Positions 1 through 6,894 of a stretch of 16,107 nt of DNA are shown here, in pieces; position 1 is the stretch's first letter; each line of letters starts with the position of its first letter. The notes beneath the pieces were generated by a model that saw nothing but the letters and a program-made list of their open reading frames with translations, was not told the origin of the DNA and made no database searches. A program made the position numbers and the translations under genes. This DNA comes from CAYZEZ01 sp964477295 (GTDB lineage: Bacteria; Bacteroidota; Bacteroidia; Bacteroidales; SM23-62): assembly GCA_964477295.1 (NCBI GenBank), contig CAYZEZ010000091.1, positions 1 to 16,107 on the forward strand, given 5' to 3'.

Positions 1-2
1 AT

Positions 3-2195
3 CTGTACCGGGTCGTCGGGTACCTGGCAGCGCAGGACCGGCTATGGCAGATGGACCTGTTGAGAAGGGTTACGCAGGGCCGCTTGTCAGAGATACTCGG
101 TGAGGACATGGTAGATGCCGACCAGGTTCTCAGGGCATTGAGAATTCCTGAAAAGTCTGAAATGCTCCTGGGTAAGACCGACCCTGAAATAATGCAATGC
201 GTTGAAGCCTACTGTGATGGAATAAATCAATTCATTGAAACGCACCAGAAGAAACTGCCATTTGAATTTGCCGTACTTGGTTATAAACCGGAAAAATGGG
301 AGCCGGTGCACTCCCTTAATTTACTGGGTTATATGGCATGGAACCTGTCTATGTCATGGGCAATCGAACCGGTCCTTTTCAAAATCCAGGGACTGGTGGA
401 TGAGGATAAATTCATGGAACTTTTTCCTGATCTCACACTCCAGGCGCCGATTTTCCCGGGATTTACCAATGAAATGGGAGAAGCAATGAATAATGAATTG
501 CTTTCTGCCACAGAGAAACTTCAGGATCTTGGGCTGGAAATTTTTTCAGGGAGCAATAACTGGGCCATCAGCGGGTCACGCTCAAAATCAGGATACCCGA
601 TCGTCGCCAATGATATGCACCTGGGACTGGATATGGCACCGGGAATATGGTACCAGATGCATCAGAATGTGCCGGGTAAAGTAAATGTAACCGGTGTCGT
701 TCTGCCGGGGTCACCATTCATCATTTGTGGCCATAATGATAGTATTGCCTGGGGCATGACCAATGTTATGCTGGATGACATTGACTATTACCTGGAAACC
801 ATAAATCCGGAAGACTCAAATCAGTATAAGCTTAATGGGGAATGGAAAAATTTCAAAGTAGTTGAGGAAACCATTGGCATTAAAGGAGGTGAGTCAATCA
901 CAAAATATAACCGATTCAATCACAGGGGCCCAATTGTCTCAGGATTTAAAGACATACCGGACAAGGTAATTTCAATGCGCTGGATCGGAAATGAATTCAG
1001 CAATGAGATGAGAACGGTGTATCTGCTGAACAGGGCGAAGAACTGGGATGATTTTGAACATGCCGCCAATACGTTTGTTTCAATCAGCCAGAATATTGTA
1101 TATGGCGACGTATCCGGTAACATTGGCCTGTACTGTGCGGCAGGAGTCCCCATCCGGGAGGGCAACCGAAGCTTGCTGGCTCCCGGGGATACAGACCGCT
1201 ATGATTGGAAAGGATTGGTTCCTTTCAATAAATTACCTCATACATTCAATCCTGAAGCTGGGGTGGTGGTTTCTGCCAACAACAGGACAACCGACCAGGA
1301 TTATCCATACCAGATCAGTGAATGGTATGACCTGCCCAACCGGTTTAACCGGATAAAAGAAATGTTGGACGGGAAGGAGGAAATGGGGGTGGAAGACATG
1401 AAGGCCATCCAGACAGACCAGCAATCAAAATGGTCAGAGAAGATCCTTAGAAGAATTTTGCCAATGCTGGAAAGCGCCACCCTGAATGATCAGGAGAAAA
1501 AAGCACTCGATATTCTTACCAGCTGGGATTCTAAATACAATCCGGAAAATGCGGCGCCAGCTATTTTTGAAGTATTTTATTTCGAATTGGCCCGTTCTGT
1601 TTTCCTGGATGAACTGGGTGAAGAACTTTATAAACAATTCATGACGCAGGATTTGCTATGCTCTTACGTGGTCGACAGAATTGCCGAAGGACAGGACATC
1701 AGCTGGTGTGATGATGTTACCACAACGGATAAGGTTGAGACCATTGAAGACGTGGTATTGGCCAGTTTTGAAAGGGCACTGGGTTCTCTGGAAGAAAAAC
1801 AGGGCCCCGTTATCGATTCGTGGAGATGGGGCAAAATGCATCAGCTCACGTTCAATCATGCATTAGGAAGTGTAAATATCCTTAAACTGGTTTTTAGACT
1901 GGATAGGGGGCCATTTAACTCAGGTGGAAGTTATCATACTGTTTGTCCTGCCTCCTATTCTTTTAATGATCCGTACAAGGTAAATCATGGAGCCTCACAA
2001 CGTCACATTTTTACAACCTGGGACTGGGATGAATCCTTAACAGTCATTCCTACAGGCGTATCGGGAGTACCTGCCAGTGATTTTTATTGCAACCAGTCGG
2101 AGCTTTACGTGAACAGGGAATATCATCCCGATTATTTCAGCCGGGCAAAGGTGGAGGAGAATACTAAATTTAAAGCAGTTTACTCTTTGAAATAG
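3..2195 (+). CDS. Penicillin acylase family protein (Ntn hydrolase, peptidase family S45), 5' end outside the window
   Basis: The reading frame is open from base 3, and the codons before the first ATG at 51 encode GYLAAQDRLWQ, a stretch typical of the alpha chain of this family, so the gene starts outside the window. These enzymes hydrolyse amide bonds (beta-lactam side chains, N-acyl amino acids, acyl-homoserine lactones) and are usually exported and self-cleaved into two chains. The GSNNW motif is present: its Ser (codon 552-554) would become the N-terminal nucleophile of the beta chain. The conserved Asn region (SANNRTTDQDYPY, about 1272-1310) and the downstream PNRFNRI segment are also there. 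About 730 residues are visible, close to the usual full length of about 800. The signal peptide would lie in the missing part. The natural substrate cannot be told from sequence. The gene ends 5 bases from a convergent gene and no terminator is seen between them. Confidence 0.92.
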   Translation: MYRVVGYLAAQDRLWQMDLLRRVTQGRLSEILGEDMVDADQVLRALRIPEKSEMLLGKTDPEIMQCVEAYCDGINQFIETHQKKLPFEFAVLGYKPEKWEPVHSLNLLGYMAWNLSMSWAIEPVLFKIQGLVDEDKFMELFPDLTLQAPIFPGFTNEMGEAMNNELLSATEKLQDLGLEIFSGSNNWAISGSRSKSGYPIVANDMHLGLDMAPGIWYQMHQNVPGKVNVTGVVLPGSPFIICGHNDSIAWGMTNVMLDDIDYYLETINPEDSNQYKLNGEWKNFKVVEETIGIKGGESITKYNRFNHRGPIVSGFKDIPDKVISMRWIGNEFSNEMRTVYLLNRAKNWDDFEHAANTFVSISQNIVYGDVSGNIGLYCAAGVPIREGNRSLLAPGDTDRYDWKGLVPFNKLPHTFNPEAGVVVSANNRTTDQDYPYQISEWYDLPNRFNRIKEMLDGKEEMGVEDMKAIQTDQQSKWSEKILRRILPMLESATLNDQEKKALDILTSWDSKYNPENAAPAIFEVFYFELARSVFLDELGEELYKQFMTQDLLCSYVVDRIAEGQDISWCDDVTTTDKVETIEDVVLASFERALGSLEEKQGPVIDSWRWGKMHQLTFNHALGSVNILKLVFRLDRGPFNSGGSYHTVCPASYSFNDPYKVNHGASQRHIFTTWDWDESLTVIPTGVSGVPASDFYCNQSELYVNREYHPDYFSRAKVEENTKFKAVYSLK

Positions 2196-2200
2196 ATACA

Positions 2201-3939
2201 TTAGTAGTATAGCACCCAGGCATTTGGTTCTTTCTCCTGCCTGATCCTGTTCATTTCAGCGAGTGCTTCTGATTTTGTGTTATACGAGTCAAAGCATACT
2301 GCATGCAGGTTGCCCGGCCGTGTGCCGAAAACCCTTGAATTAAATCCTTCCTGCTGCAGATCACTGGCATATTTGTCAGCGTTAGACCTGTTCCCGAAAC
2401 ATCCAGCCACAATGTAATATTGCTTTCCTGTTGAGGTTGTTGCAGGTACTGATTCAGCAGGCTTTTCCTGCGCAGGTTCTTCAGCCGGCGATTTGACTTC
2501 TTCCGTTTCAGCTGAAATGCTTTCCGTTTGTTCAAAAGTTTCAGATGGTTCCTCAATAATCGGTTCTTCCACGATGGCTTCAACCGGCTCGAGGGTTTCA
2601 TCAGCCTGTTGTCCTCTTTCAGGCAGGATAGAGGCTATCTTTTCCGGGAGAATCCTGTTTAATTGTTGCGGGAAGAAGAAATATCCTGCCACAAGTGCTA
2701 AGATGAGCAGGGCGACGATTGCTACAGGGATGATCCAGACTCTTTTTTTCTTTCGGGAAGGAGCCGTTGTCGGGACCTTCTTCTCTTCAATAGGTGGTGG
2801 AGGTGTGTATTTAGGTGTGCGGGATTCTTTAACAACATACTTTGGTTCGGTTTTCTCTTCGACTGGCGTGGTTCCCACCCTGGTCTCAGTTTTTGATTCA
2901 GGCTCAGTTTTAGCCTTAATCTCAGGCTCTTTAGACCCTGCAGCAGGATCTGCCTCAGTTATCAGATCAGTTTCATCCAGGGTAAAGGATGGTTTTGATT
3001 TACTATCTTCTTTTGTCGCCTTAACATCCTTCATATCCTCGCTGGCATCAACATCGACCTCGGTCAGCGATTCGTCCAGCGTAAAAGATGCTTTTTCGGT
3101 TTTGCCTTTTATCGCTACCGGTTTCTCTGCCCCTGGCTCATCTTTTTTCTCGCCGACCTTCTTTTCTGCTTCAGCCTTCTTTTTGGCTTCCTCATCTGCT
3201 TTGGCTTTTTCCTCCTCATCTTTTTTCATAGCCCCGGCTTTTGCTTTTTCTTCGTCAGCCTTCTTTTTGGCTTCCTCATCTGCTTTGGCTTTTTCCTCCT
3301 CATCTTTTTTCATAGCCCCGGCCTTTGCTTTTTCTTCGTCTGCTTTCTTTTTGGCTTCNNNNNNNNNNNNNNNNNNNNNNNNNNNNNNNNNNNNNNNNNN
3401 NNNNNNNNNNNNNNNNNNNNNNNNNNNNNNNNNNNNNNNNNNNNNNNNNNNNNNNNNNCTTTTTTCATAGCCCCGGCCTTTGCTTTTTCTTCGTCTGCTT
3501 TCTTTTTGGCTTCGGCTTCAGCCCTGGACTTCTCTTCATCTGTTTTCTTCATTGCTTCCGCCTCCGCTTTTTCCTTCTCTTCTTCTTCTTTCTTCTTTAT
3601 ACTGTCTCCTGTCTCCTGACTTCTGACTCCTGAGCCCACAAATGTTTTATTGCCTTCCGCATCGATGGTTATCGTACCAATATTCTTCAGGGTTACTTCG
3701 CCCTTTTTATTCAGTTGATCCAGCAGTTCGTCTTTAAATGCCACCATCTTATCATTGGCCTCCTTAAAGGATACACCCTCAACCTGAATGATATGTCCTG
3801 TCAGCAGACCATCATTAAAACTCAGCAAACCGTTGAATCCAATTTCAAGGGGATCTTTATTCCTTGTAATCAGTGCACCTATTTCAGGAATAATCACCCT
3901 GTTGTTTTCCTTAATAAGTTGAATCAGATATTGTTCCAT
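2201..3939 (-). CDS. HU-CCDC81-like / SPOR domain membrane protein, interrupted by an assembly gap
   Basis: This is one gene split by the N run. Residues 1 to about 100 (3939-3640) resemble the HU-like (HU-CCDC81 type) domain found at the N terminus of Bacteroidetes SPOR proteins. A Lys/Glu/Ala-rich linker with 28-residue repeats follows, then an acidic/proline-rich segment, one membrane helix (IIPVAIVALLILALVAG, about 2673-2740) preceded by RKKKR, a Glu/Pro-rich spacer, and a C-terminal SPOR domain (about 2435-2204, from KQYYIVAGCF). SPOR domains bind denuded peptidoglycan glycans. With the basic side before the helix, the HU part should be cytoplasmic and SPOR periplasmic, so the protein could link DNA or a cytoplasmic partner to the cell wall (inference). 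The frame before the gap (160 codons) and after it (385 codons) differ only because the N run has an arbitrary length. A weak TTTG-N20-TACATAAA promoter candidate lies at 3946-3977. Confidence 0.85.
3191..3358 (-). repeat. Two tandem 84-base coding repeats (28 residues each)
   Basis: Copies 3275-3358 and 3191-3274 differ at 3 of 84 bases. Each encodes 28 residues running from EAKKKADEEKAKAG to AMKKDEEEKAKADE. A partial third copy begins at 3190, and a further partial copy lies beyond the gap at 3459-3513. Near-identity at the DNA level, including synonymous positions, points to recent tandem duplication or ongoing homogenisation. The charge pattern would suit a long, stiff single alpha-helix (inference). 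Confidence 0.93.
3359..3458. other. Assembly gap (100 N) inside the HU-SPOR gene
   Basis: Exactly 100 N lie between two stretches of the same coding repeat. Bases 3304-3358 and 3459-3513 are identical over 55 bases, so the break was most likely caused by the repeat. Keeping the reading frame and the 84-base period requires a true spacing of 29 + 84n bases. The case n = -1 means the two contig ends simply overlap by the shared 55 bases. A spacing of 100 would break the frame. Confidence 0.97.
3602..3636 (-). repeat. Five heptanucleotide tandem repeats inside the HU-SPOR gene
   Basis: On the plus strand the units are CTGTCTC, CTGTCTC, CTGACTT, CTGACTC and CTGAGCC, back to back. They encode the short segment GVRSQETGDS joining the HU-like domain to the charged repeats. 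Seven is not a multiple of three, so gain or loss of one unit would shift the frame of everything downstream, including the membrane helix and SPOR domain. Confidence 0.8.
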
Positions 3940-4077
3940 AAAACTTTTATGTAGTAATTTCGTTTAGGATCAACAAACAATTTACAGAAAATATGTAACA
4001 ATAGAAAATAGTGTTTTTCCTCTTTTATCCAATGGTCCATATCAGGCAGGAAAAATGCTTGTTAAGGATTCTTTCTG

Positions 4078-4108
4078 TTTGGCTTATTATCAAATTTACC
4101 TATCTTTA
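4078..4108 (+). promoter_or_regulatory. Bacteroidetes-type promoter for the small ORF and ROK gene
   Basis: TTTG (4078-4081) is followed after exactly 19 bases by TATCTTTA (4101-4108). This matches the Bacteroidetes primary sigma factor consensus TTTG-N19-21-TANNTTTG except for the last base. It would start transcription around 4114-4118, about 60 bases ahead of the small ORF at 4175. Nothing else is recognised in 3940-4077 apart from a weak promoter candidate for the minus-strand neighbour. Confidence 0.45.
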
Positions 4109-4174
4109 AAACTCAGATAACCTTGAGATAATATTTCATATATAATTCCTGTAATATCCTTTAAGGAGGGTTTG

Positions 4175-4327
4175 ATGAAACATTCATTTGAGAACGAAAC
4201 GGTTGCCTACCAGCTGGCGGATTCTCAAATTTTAAACGAGTTAAACGTCCATGATAATATTTTCATTAATATCACAAAAGGGAATGAAAATATTATTATG
4301 GTAAGTTACACAAGATCAATTAATTAA
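4175..4327 (+). CDS. Small hypothetical protein, 50 residues, upstream of the ROK glucokinase gene
   Basis: An ATG at 4175 is preceded at a 4-base distance by AAGGAGGG (4163-4170), a near-perfect Shine-Dalgarno, which is noteworthy because Bacteroidetes genes often lack one. The frame runs 50 codons to TAA at 4325-4327. The product starts MKHSFENETVAYQLADSQ and ends MVSYTRSIN. It is soluble-looking, with an acidic/polar first half and a beta-prone Ile/Asn-rich second half. There is no signal peptide, membrane helix or cysteine. I recognise no family. The ROK gene starts 14 bases after its stop, so the two are probably co-transcribed. It may be a real small protein or a leader peptide. Coding status is inferred from the ribosome site, promoter and position only. 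Confidence 0.5.
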   Translation: MKHSFENETVAYQLADSQILNELNVHDNIFINITKGNENIIMVSYTRSIN

Positions 4328-4341
4328 TTAAATATTTACGA

Positions 4342-5118
4342 GTGAAATACGTAAAAATCCTGGGTATCGACATCGGAGGCTCCGGAATTAAAGGAGCACC
4401 GGTGAATGTAAAGGATGGGCTTATCCTGGAATCGCGGCACAGGATTCCCACTCCTGAACCTTCCACACCGGAAAATGTTGCTGAAGTTATACATCAGATC
4501 GTGAAGCATTTTAACTGGAAGGGGCCGATTGGCTGTGGTTTTCCTGCGGTGATCCAGCAAGGTATCGCCAGGACGGCCGCCAATGTAGATGAATCCTGGG
4601 TCGATACCAACATTAATAAACTATTCTCCAAAGTAACCGGACTACCGGTTACTGTTGTGAATGATGCTGATGCTGCAGGCCTGGCTGAAATGAAATTTGG
4701 TGCAGGAAGTAAGGTGCCAGGAACTGTTTTACTATGTACGATTGGAACAGGGATCGGTACAGTGTTATTCTCAAACGGACGGCTGGTGCCCAACCTGGAA
4801 ATGGGGCATATTGAATTGCATGGGATGGATGCAGAGAAGTATAGTTCTGATGCCACACGGAAAAATGAAGACCTGGATTGGGAGGAATGGGCAAAAAGAT
4901 TTGATGAATATCTTCATGCAATTGAATTGCTAACATGGCCCGACCTTATCATACTTGGTGGCGGAGTAAGTAAAAAGGGTGAAAAATTCCTGAAATACCT
5001 GACCATAAAAGCGAAAGTCGTACCGGCTCAATTACTAAACAATGCAGGCCTGGTAGGTGCTGCACTGGCTGCCAGGTATCAGCATAAAATGGAGAAGAAG
5101 AGCGCAAAGACAAAATAA
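4342..5118 (+). CDS. ppgK: ROK family polyphosphate glucokinase (PpgK-like)
   Basis: The 258-residue product fits cytosolic polyphosphate glucokinases, which phosphorylate glucose to glucose-6-phosphate using polyphosphate and sometimes ATP. Visible motifs are the N-terminal phosphate loop DIGGSGIKG (residues 10-18), the catalytic-base segment VVNDADAAG (about 105-113), TIGTGIGTVLF (about 133-143), the sugar-binding NLEMGHIELHG segment (about 151-161) and the C-terminal WPDLIILGGGVSKK. It lacks the CxCGxxGC zinc motif of ordinary ROK glucokinases and repressors and has no N-terminal DNA-binding domain, which supports the PpgK subgroup. The start is GTG at 4342: an in-frame TAA at 4321 with no ATG in between rules out a longer form. 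No Shine-Dalgarno precedes it, so translation may depend on the small ORF just upstream. It ends 4 bases from rnfA, which converges on it. Confidence 0.85.
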   Translation: MKYVKILGIDIGGSGIKGAPVNVKDGLILESRHRIPTPEPSTPENVAEVIHQIVKHFNWKGPIGCGFPAVIQQGIARTAANVDESWVDTNINKLFSKVTGLPVTVVNDADAAGLAEMKFGAGSKVPGTVLLCTIGTGIGTVLFSNGRLVPNLEMGHIELHGMDAEKYSSDATRKNEDLDWEEWAKRFDEYLHAIELLTWPDLIILGGGVSKKGEKFLKYLTIKAKVVPAQLLNNAGLVGAALAARYQHKMEKKSAKTK

Positions 5119-5122
5119 TCCG

Positions 5123-5695
5123 TCACACAATTCCGGTAAAACCCATAAAGGCCAGTGCGAGCAGTCCGGCAACAATGAAAGCGATTGGAACACCTTTCAT
5201 CGGTTTGGGGACCTCCAGTAAATCGAGTTGTTCCCTTATACCTGAGAAAATGATCAATGCCAGCCCAAAACCCATTGCATGGGCAAAGGCAAACACAACA
5301 CTTTCCAACAAATTATAATTATTCTGTACGGCCAGCATGGCCACACCAAGGACAGCGCAGTTGGTGGTGATCAGAGGAAGGAAAATACCGAGGGCCTGGT
5401 AAAGGGCCGGACTTACTTTTTTCAGGATAATTTCAACCAACTGGACAAGTGAAGCAATAACCAGGATGAATGTGATGGTACGCATGAACGTGATTCCCAG
5501 CGGTACCAGTATATAGACTTGCAACAGGTAGGTGACCAGGGTGGATATAACCATGACAAACATAACCGCTCCGGTCATGCCTGCAGCGGTTTCAACTTTA
5601 TTTGATACTCCAATAAACGGACATATTCCAAGGAACTGAGACAGCACTATATTGCTGACGAAGACTGCAGATATGACAATTACAATATATTCCAT
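5123..5695 (-). CDS. rnfA: Rnf complex subunit RnfA
   Basis: This is a 190-residue integral membrane protein with about six hydrophobic helices, the normal size for RnfA/RsxA/NqrE. FLGICPFIGVSNK near the N terminus and LITTNCAVLGVAM near the middle are the paired half-helix motifs whose cysteines (FLGIC and NCAVLG) hold an intramembrane iron-sulfur cluster in Rnf and Nqr. RnfA and RnfE form a related pair with inverted topology at the core of the electron path through the membrane. It is the last gene of the operon, starting 2 bases after rnfE ends. No intrinsic terminator is visible between it and the convergent ROK gene. Confidence 0.95.
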   Translation of the reverse strand: MEYIVIVISAVFVSNIVLSQFLGICPFIGVSNKVETAAGMTGAVMFVMVISTLVTYLLQVYILVPLGITFMRTITFILVIASLVQLVEIILKKVSPALYQALGIFLPLITTNCAVLGVAMLAVQNNYNLLESVVFAFAHAMGFGLALIIFSGIREQLDLLEVPKPMKGVPIAFIVAGLLALAFMGFTGIV

Positions 5696-5697
5696 TT

Positions 5698-6285
5698 CTA
5701 TGTCTCTGTTTTTCTTAGTTTGTTAATGATTACAATAAGATAACCAAGGGCTAAAAATGCTCCCGGAGGAAGGACAAATACAAGCATTGCATCTCCATTG
5801 ATAAATTCAATTCCGAATATCGAACCACTACCGAGAATTTCCCTGACTCCACCCAGAATGACCAATGACATTGTAAAGCCTAATCCCATACCCAAACCAT
5901 CAATGGCTGAAGTCAGAAGGTTGTTCTTTGAAGCATAAGCTTCTGCTCGCCCCAGGACGATGCAATTCACAACGATAAGAGGAATAAACAGTCCCAGCTG
6001 ATCATACAGGTCGGGAATGAAGGCCTGCATAACGAGTTCAACTATGGTTACAAAGGCTGCTATTACTACAATATAGGAAGGGATCCTTACCTTATCGGGA
6101 ATTAATGACTTGATCAGCGAGACCGACACGTTTGACATCAGGAGAACGAACATTGTAGCCAATCCCATGCCGAGTCCATTAATGGCGGAAGTGGTGACAC
6201 CCAGAGTGGGACAGAGGCCGAGGAACAAAACAAATACAGGATTTTCCTTGAAAAAGCCCTTGCTTATGTTATTCCATTGGTTCAT
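5698..6285 (-). CDS. rnfE: Rnf complex subunit RnfE
   Basis: This 195-residue membrane protein is homologous to RnfA, with about six helices. FLGLCPTLGVTTSAINGLGMG and LIVVNCIVLGRAEAYASKN are the characteristic motifs. The cysteines in LGLCP and VNCIVLG pair with those of RnfA to bind the membrane cluster. GLGMGLGFTMSLVILGGVREILGSG near the C-terminal half is typical of RnfE/NqrD. The start at 6285 lies 6 bases after the rnfG stop. The short Lys/Arg C terminus (KLRKTET) should be cytoplasmic. Confidence 0.95.
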   Translation of the reverse strand: MNQWNNISKGFFKENPVFVLFLGLCPTLGVTTSAINGLGMGLATMFVLLMSNVSVSLIKSLIPDKVRIPSYIVVIAAFVTIVELVMQAFIPDLYDQLGLFIPLIVVNCIVLGRAEAYASKNNLLTSAIDGLGMGLGFTMSLVILGGVREILGSGSIFGIEFINGDAMLVFVLPPGAFLALGYLIVIINKLRKTET

Positions 6286-6291
6286 ATCATT

Positions 6292-6894
6292 TTATTTTCC
6301 GGTCGATATTTGTTGCCAGGCAATCTGAGCCCGGTTTACAGCATCACAGAATGCCCTGGAACTGATCGTCGAAGCAGTTATTGCATCGATTTCTCCTCCG
6401 TCTTTGGTAACCTTAAGTTTATTTTGAGATGGTTTTTTCCCTTTGAATTGACTGCTCCATGAGAGACCCGTTTTCTTATCCAGAGATTTCTTCTTTTCAA
6501 TATTATCACCCAGGCCGGGAGTTTCTTTATGCTCCAGAACAGATACATCATAGATGCTTCCATCGGGATTAAATCCGACCATAATCCTGATCTTTCCTCC
6601 GAATCCCATATTGGAGAAGGTCTCAATGGCCGTTCCAACCCATTTGTCATGGTTGTATGCCTTGTAGAGATATATCGAGTCACCATCGATATATAGTGCT
6701 TTAATCATTTCGGAAGGTTCGTTGTCAAATTCCGGCAATGTTGATTTGAGGGCGTTCAGTTTCTTGATTCGCTTGGCTTCAGCAATAGGTTCCTTGGTAA
6801 TCTTATAGATGAATCCGAGTCCTGATGAGGCAAAAGCCGTAACCAGGAAAAGGGTTAAAACCATATTAAGAAATGTTGATTCCCGCTTATTCAT
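6292..6894 (-). CDS. rnfG: Rnf complex subunit RnfG (FMN-binding)
   Basis: RnfG carries a covalently attached FMN on the outer face of the membrane. The protein has one N-terminal helix (MVLTLFLVTAFASSGLGFIY) and then an FMN-binding domain with SNMGFGGKIRIMVGF, LEHKETPGLGDNI and DAITASTISSRAF. The Thr in TAST is the predicted flavin attachment site, where the commoner form is SGAT/TGAT. I chose the ATG at 6894, giving 200 residues. It overlaps the rnfD stop by 8 bases, just as rnfC overlaps rnfB. A longer form from 6930 would add MLNQRCLEKNNK and overlap rnfD by 44 bases, which is less likely. No ApbE flavin transferase gene is in the window, so it must be encoded elsewhere. Confidence 0.92.
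   Translation of the reverse strand: MNKRESTFLNMVLTLFLVTAFASSGLGFIYKITKEPIAEAKRIKKLNALKSTLPEFDNEPSEMIKALYIDGDSIYLYKAYNHDKWVGTAIETFSNMGFGGKIRIMVGFNPDGSIYDVSVLEHKETPGLGDNIEKKKSLDKKTGLSWSSQFKGKKPSQNKLKVTKDGGEIDAITASTISSRAFCDAVNRAQIAWQQISTGK

Noticed and set aside
2201..3313. A separate gene starting at the ATG at 3313
   Set aside because: That ATG is the Met inside the 28-residue repeat (AMKKDEEEK), and the sequence continues upstream in frame to the N run. It is the 3' part of the gene starting at 3939.
2493..3470. Long plus-strand open frame rich in Ser, Phe and Ala opposite the HU-SPOR gene
   Set aside because: It is the antisense of the Lys/Glu/Ala repeats, which leave few stop codons on the other strand. 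The minus strand encodes recognisable HU-like, membrane and SPOR regions.
3191..3513. CRISPR-like array
   Set aside because: The 84-base repeats are directly adjacent, without spacers, and encode protein in frame.
4317..4333. ATTAATTAATTAA tract before the ROK gene as a special element
   Set aside because: A simple AT-rich tract covering the small ORF stop. It is self-complementary only because of its short period.
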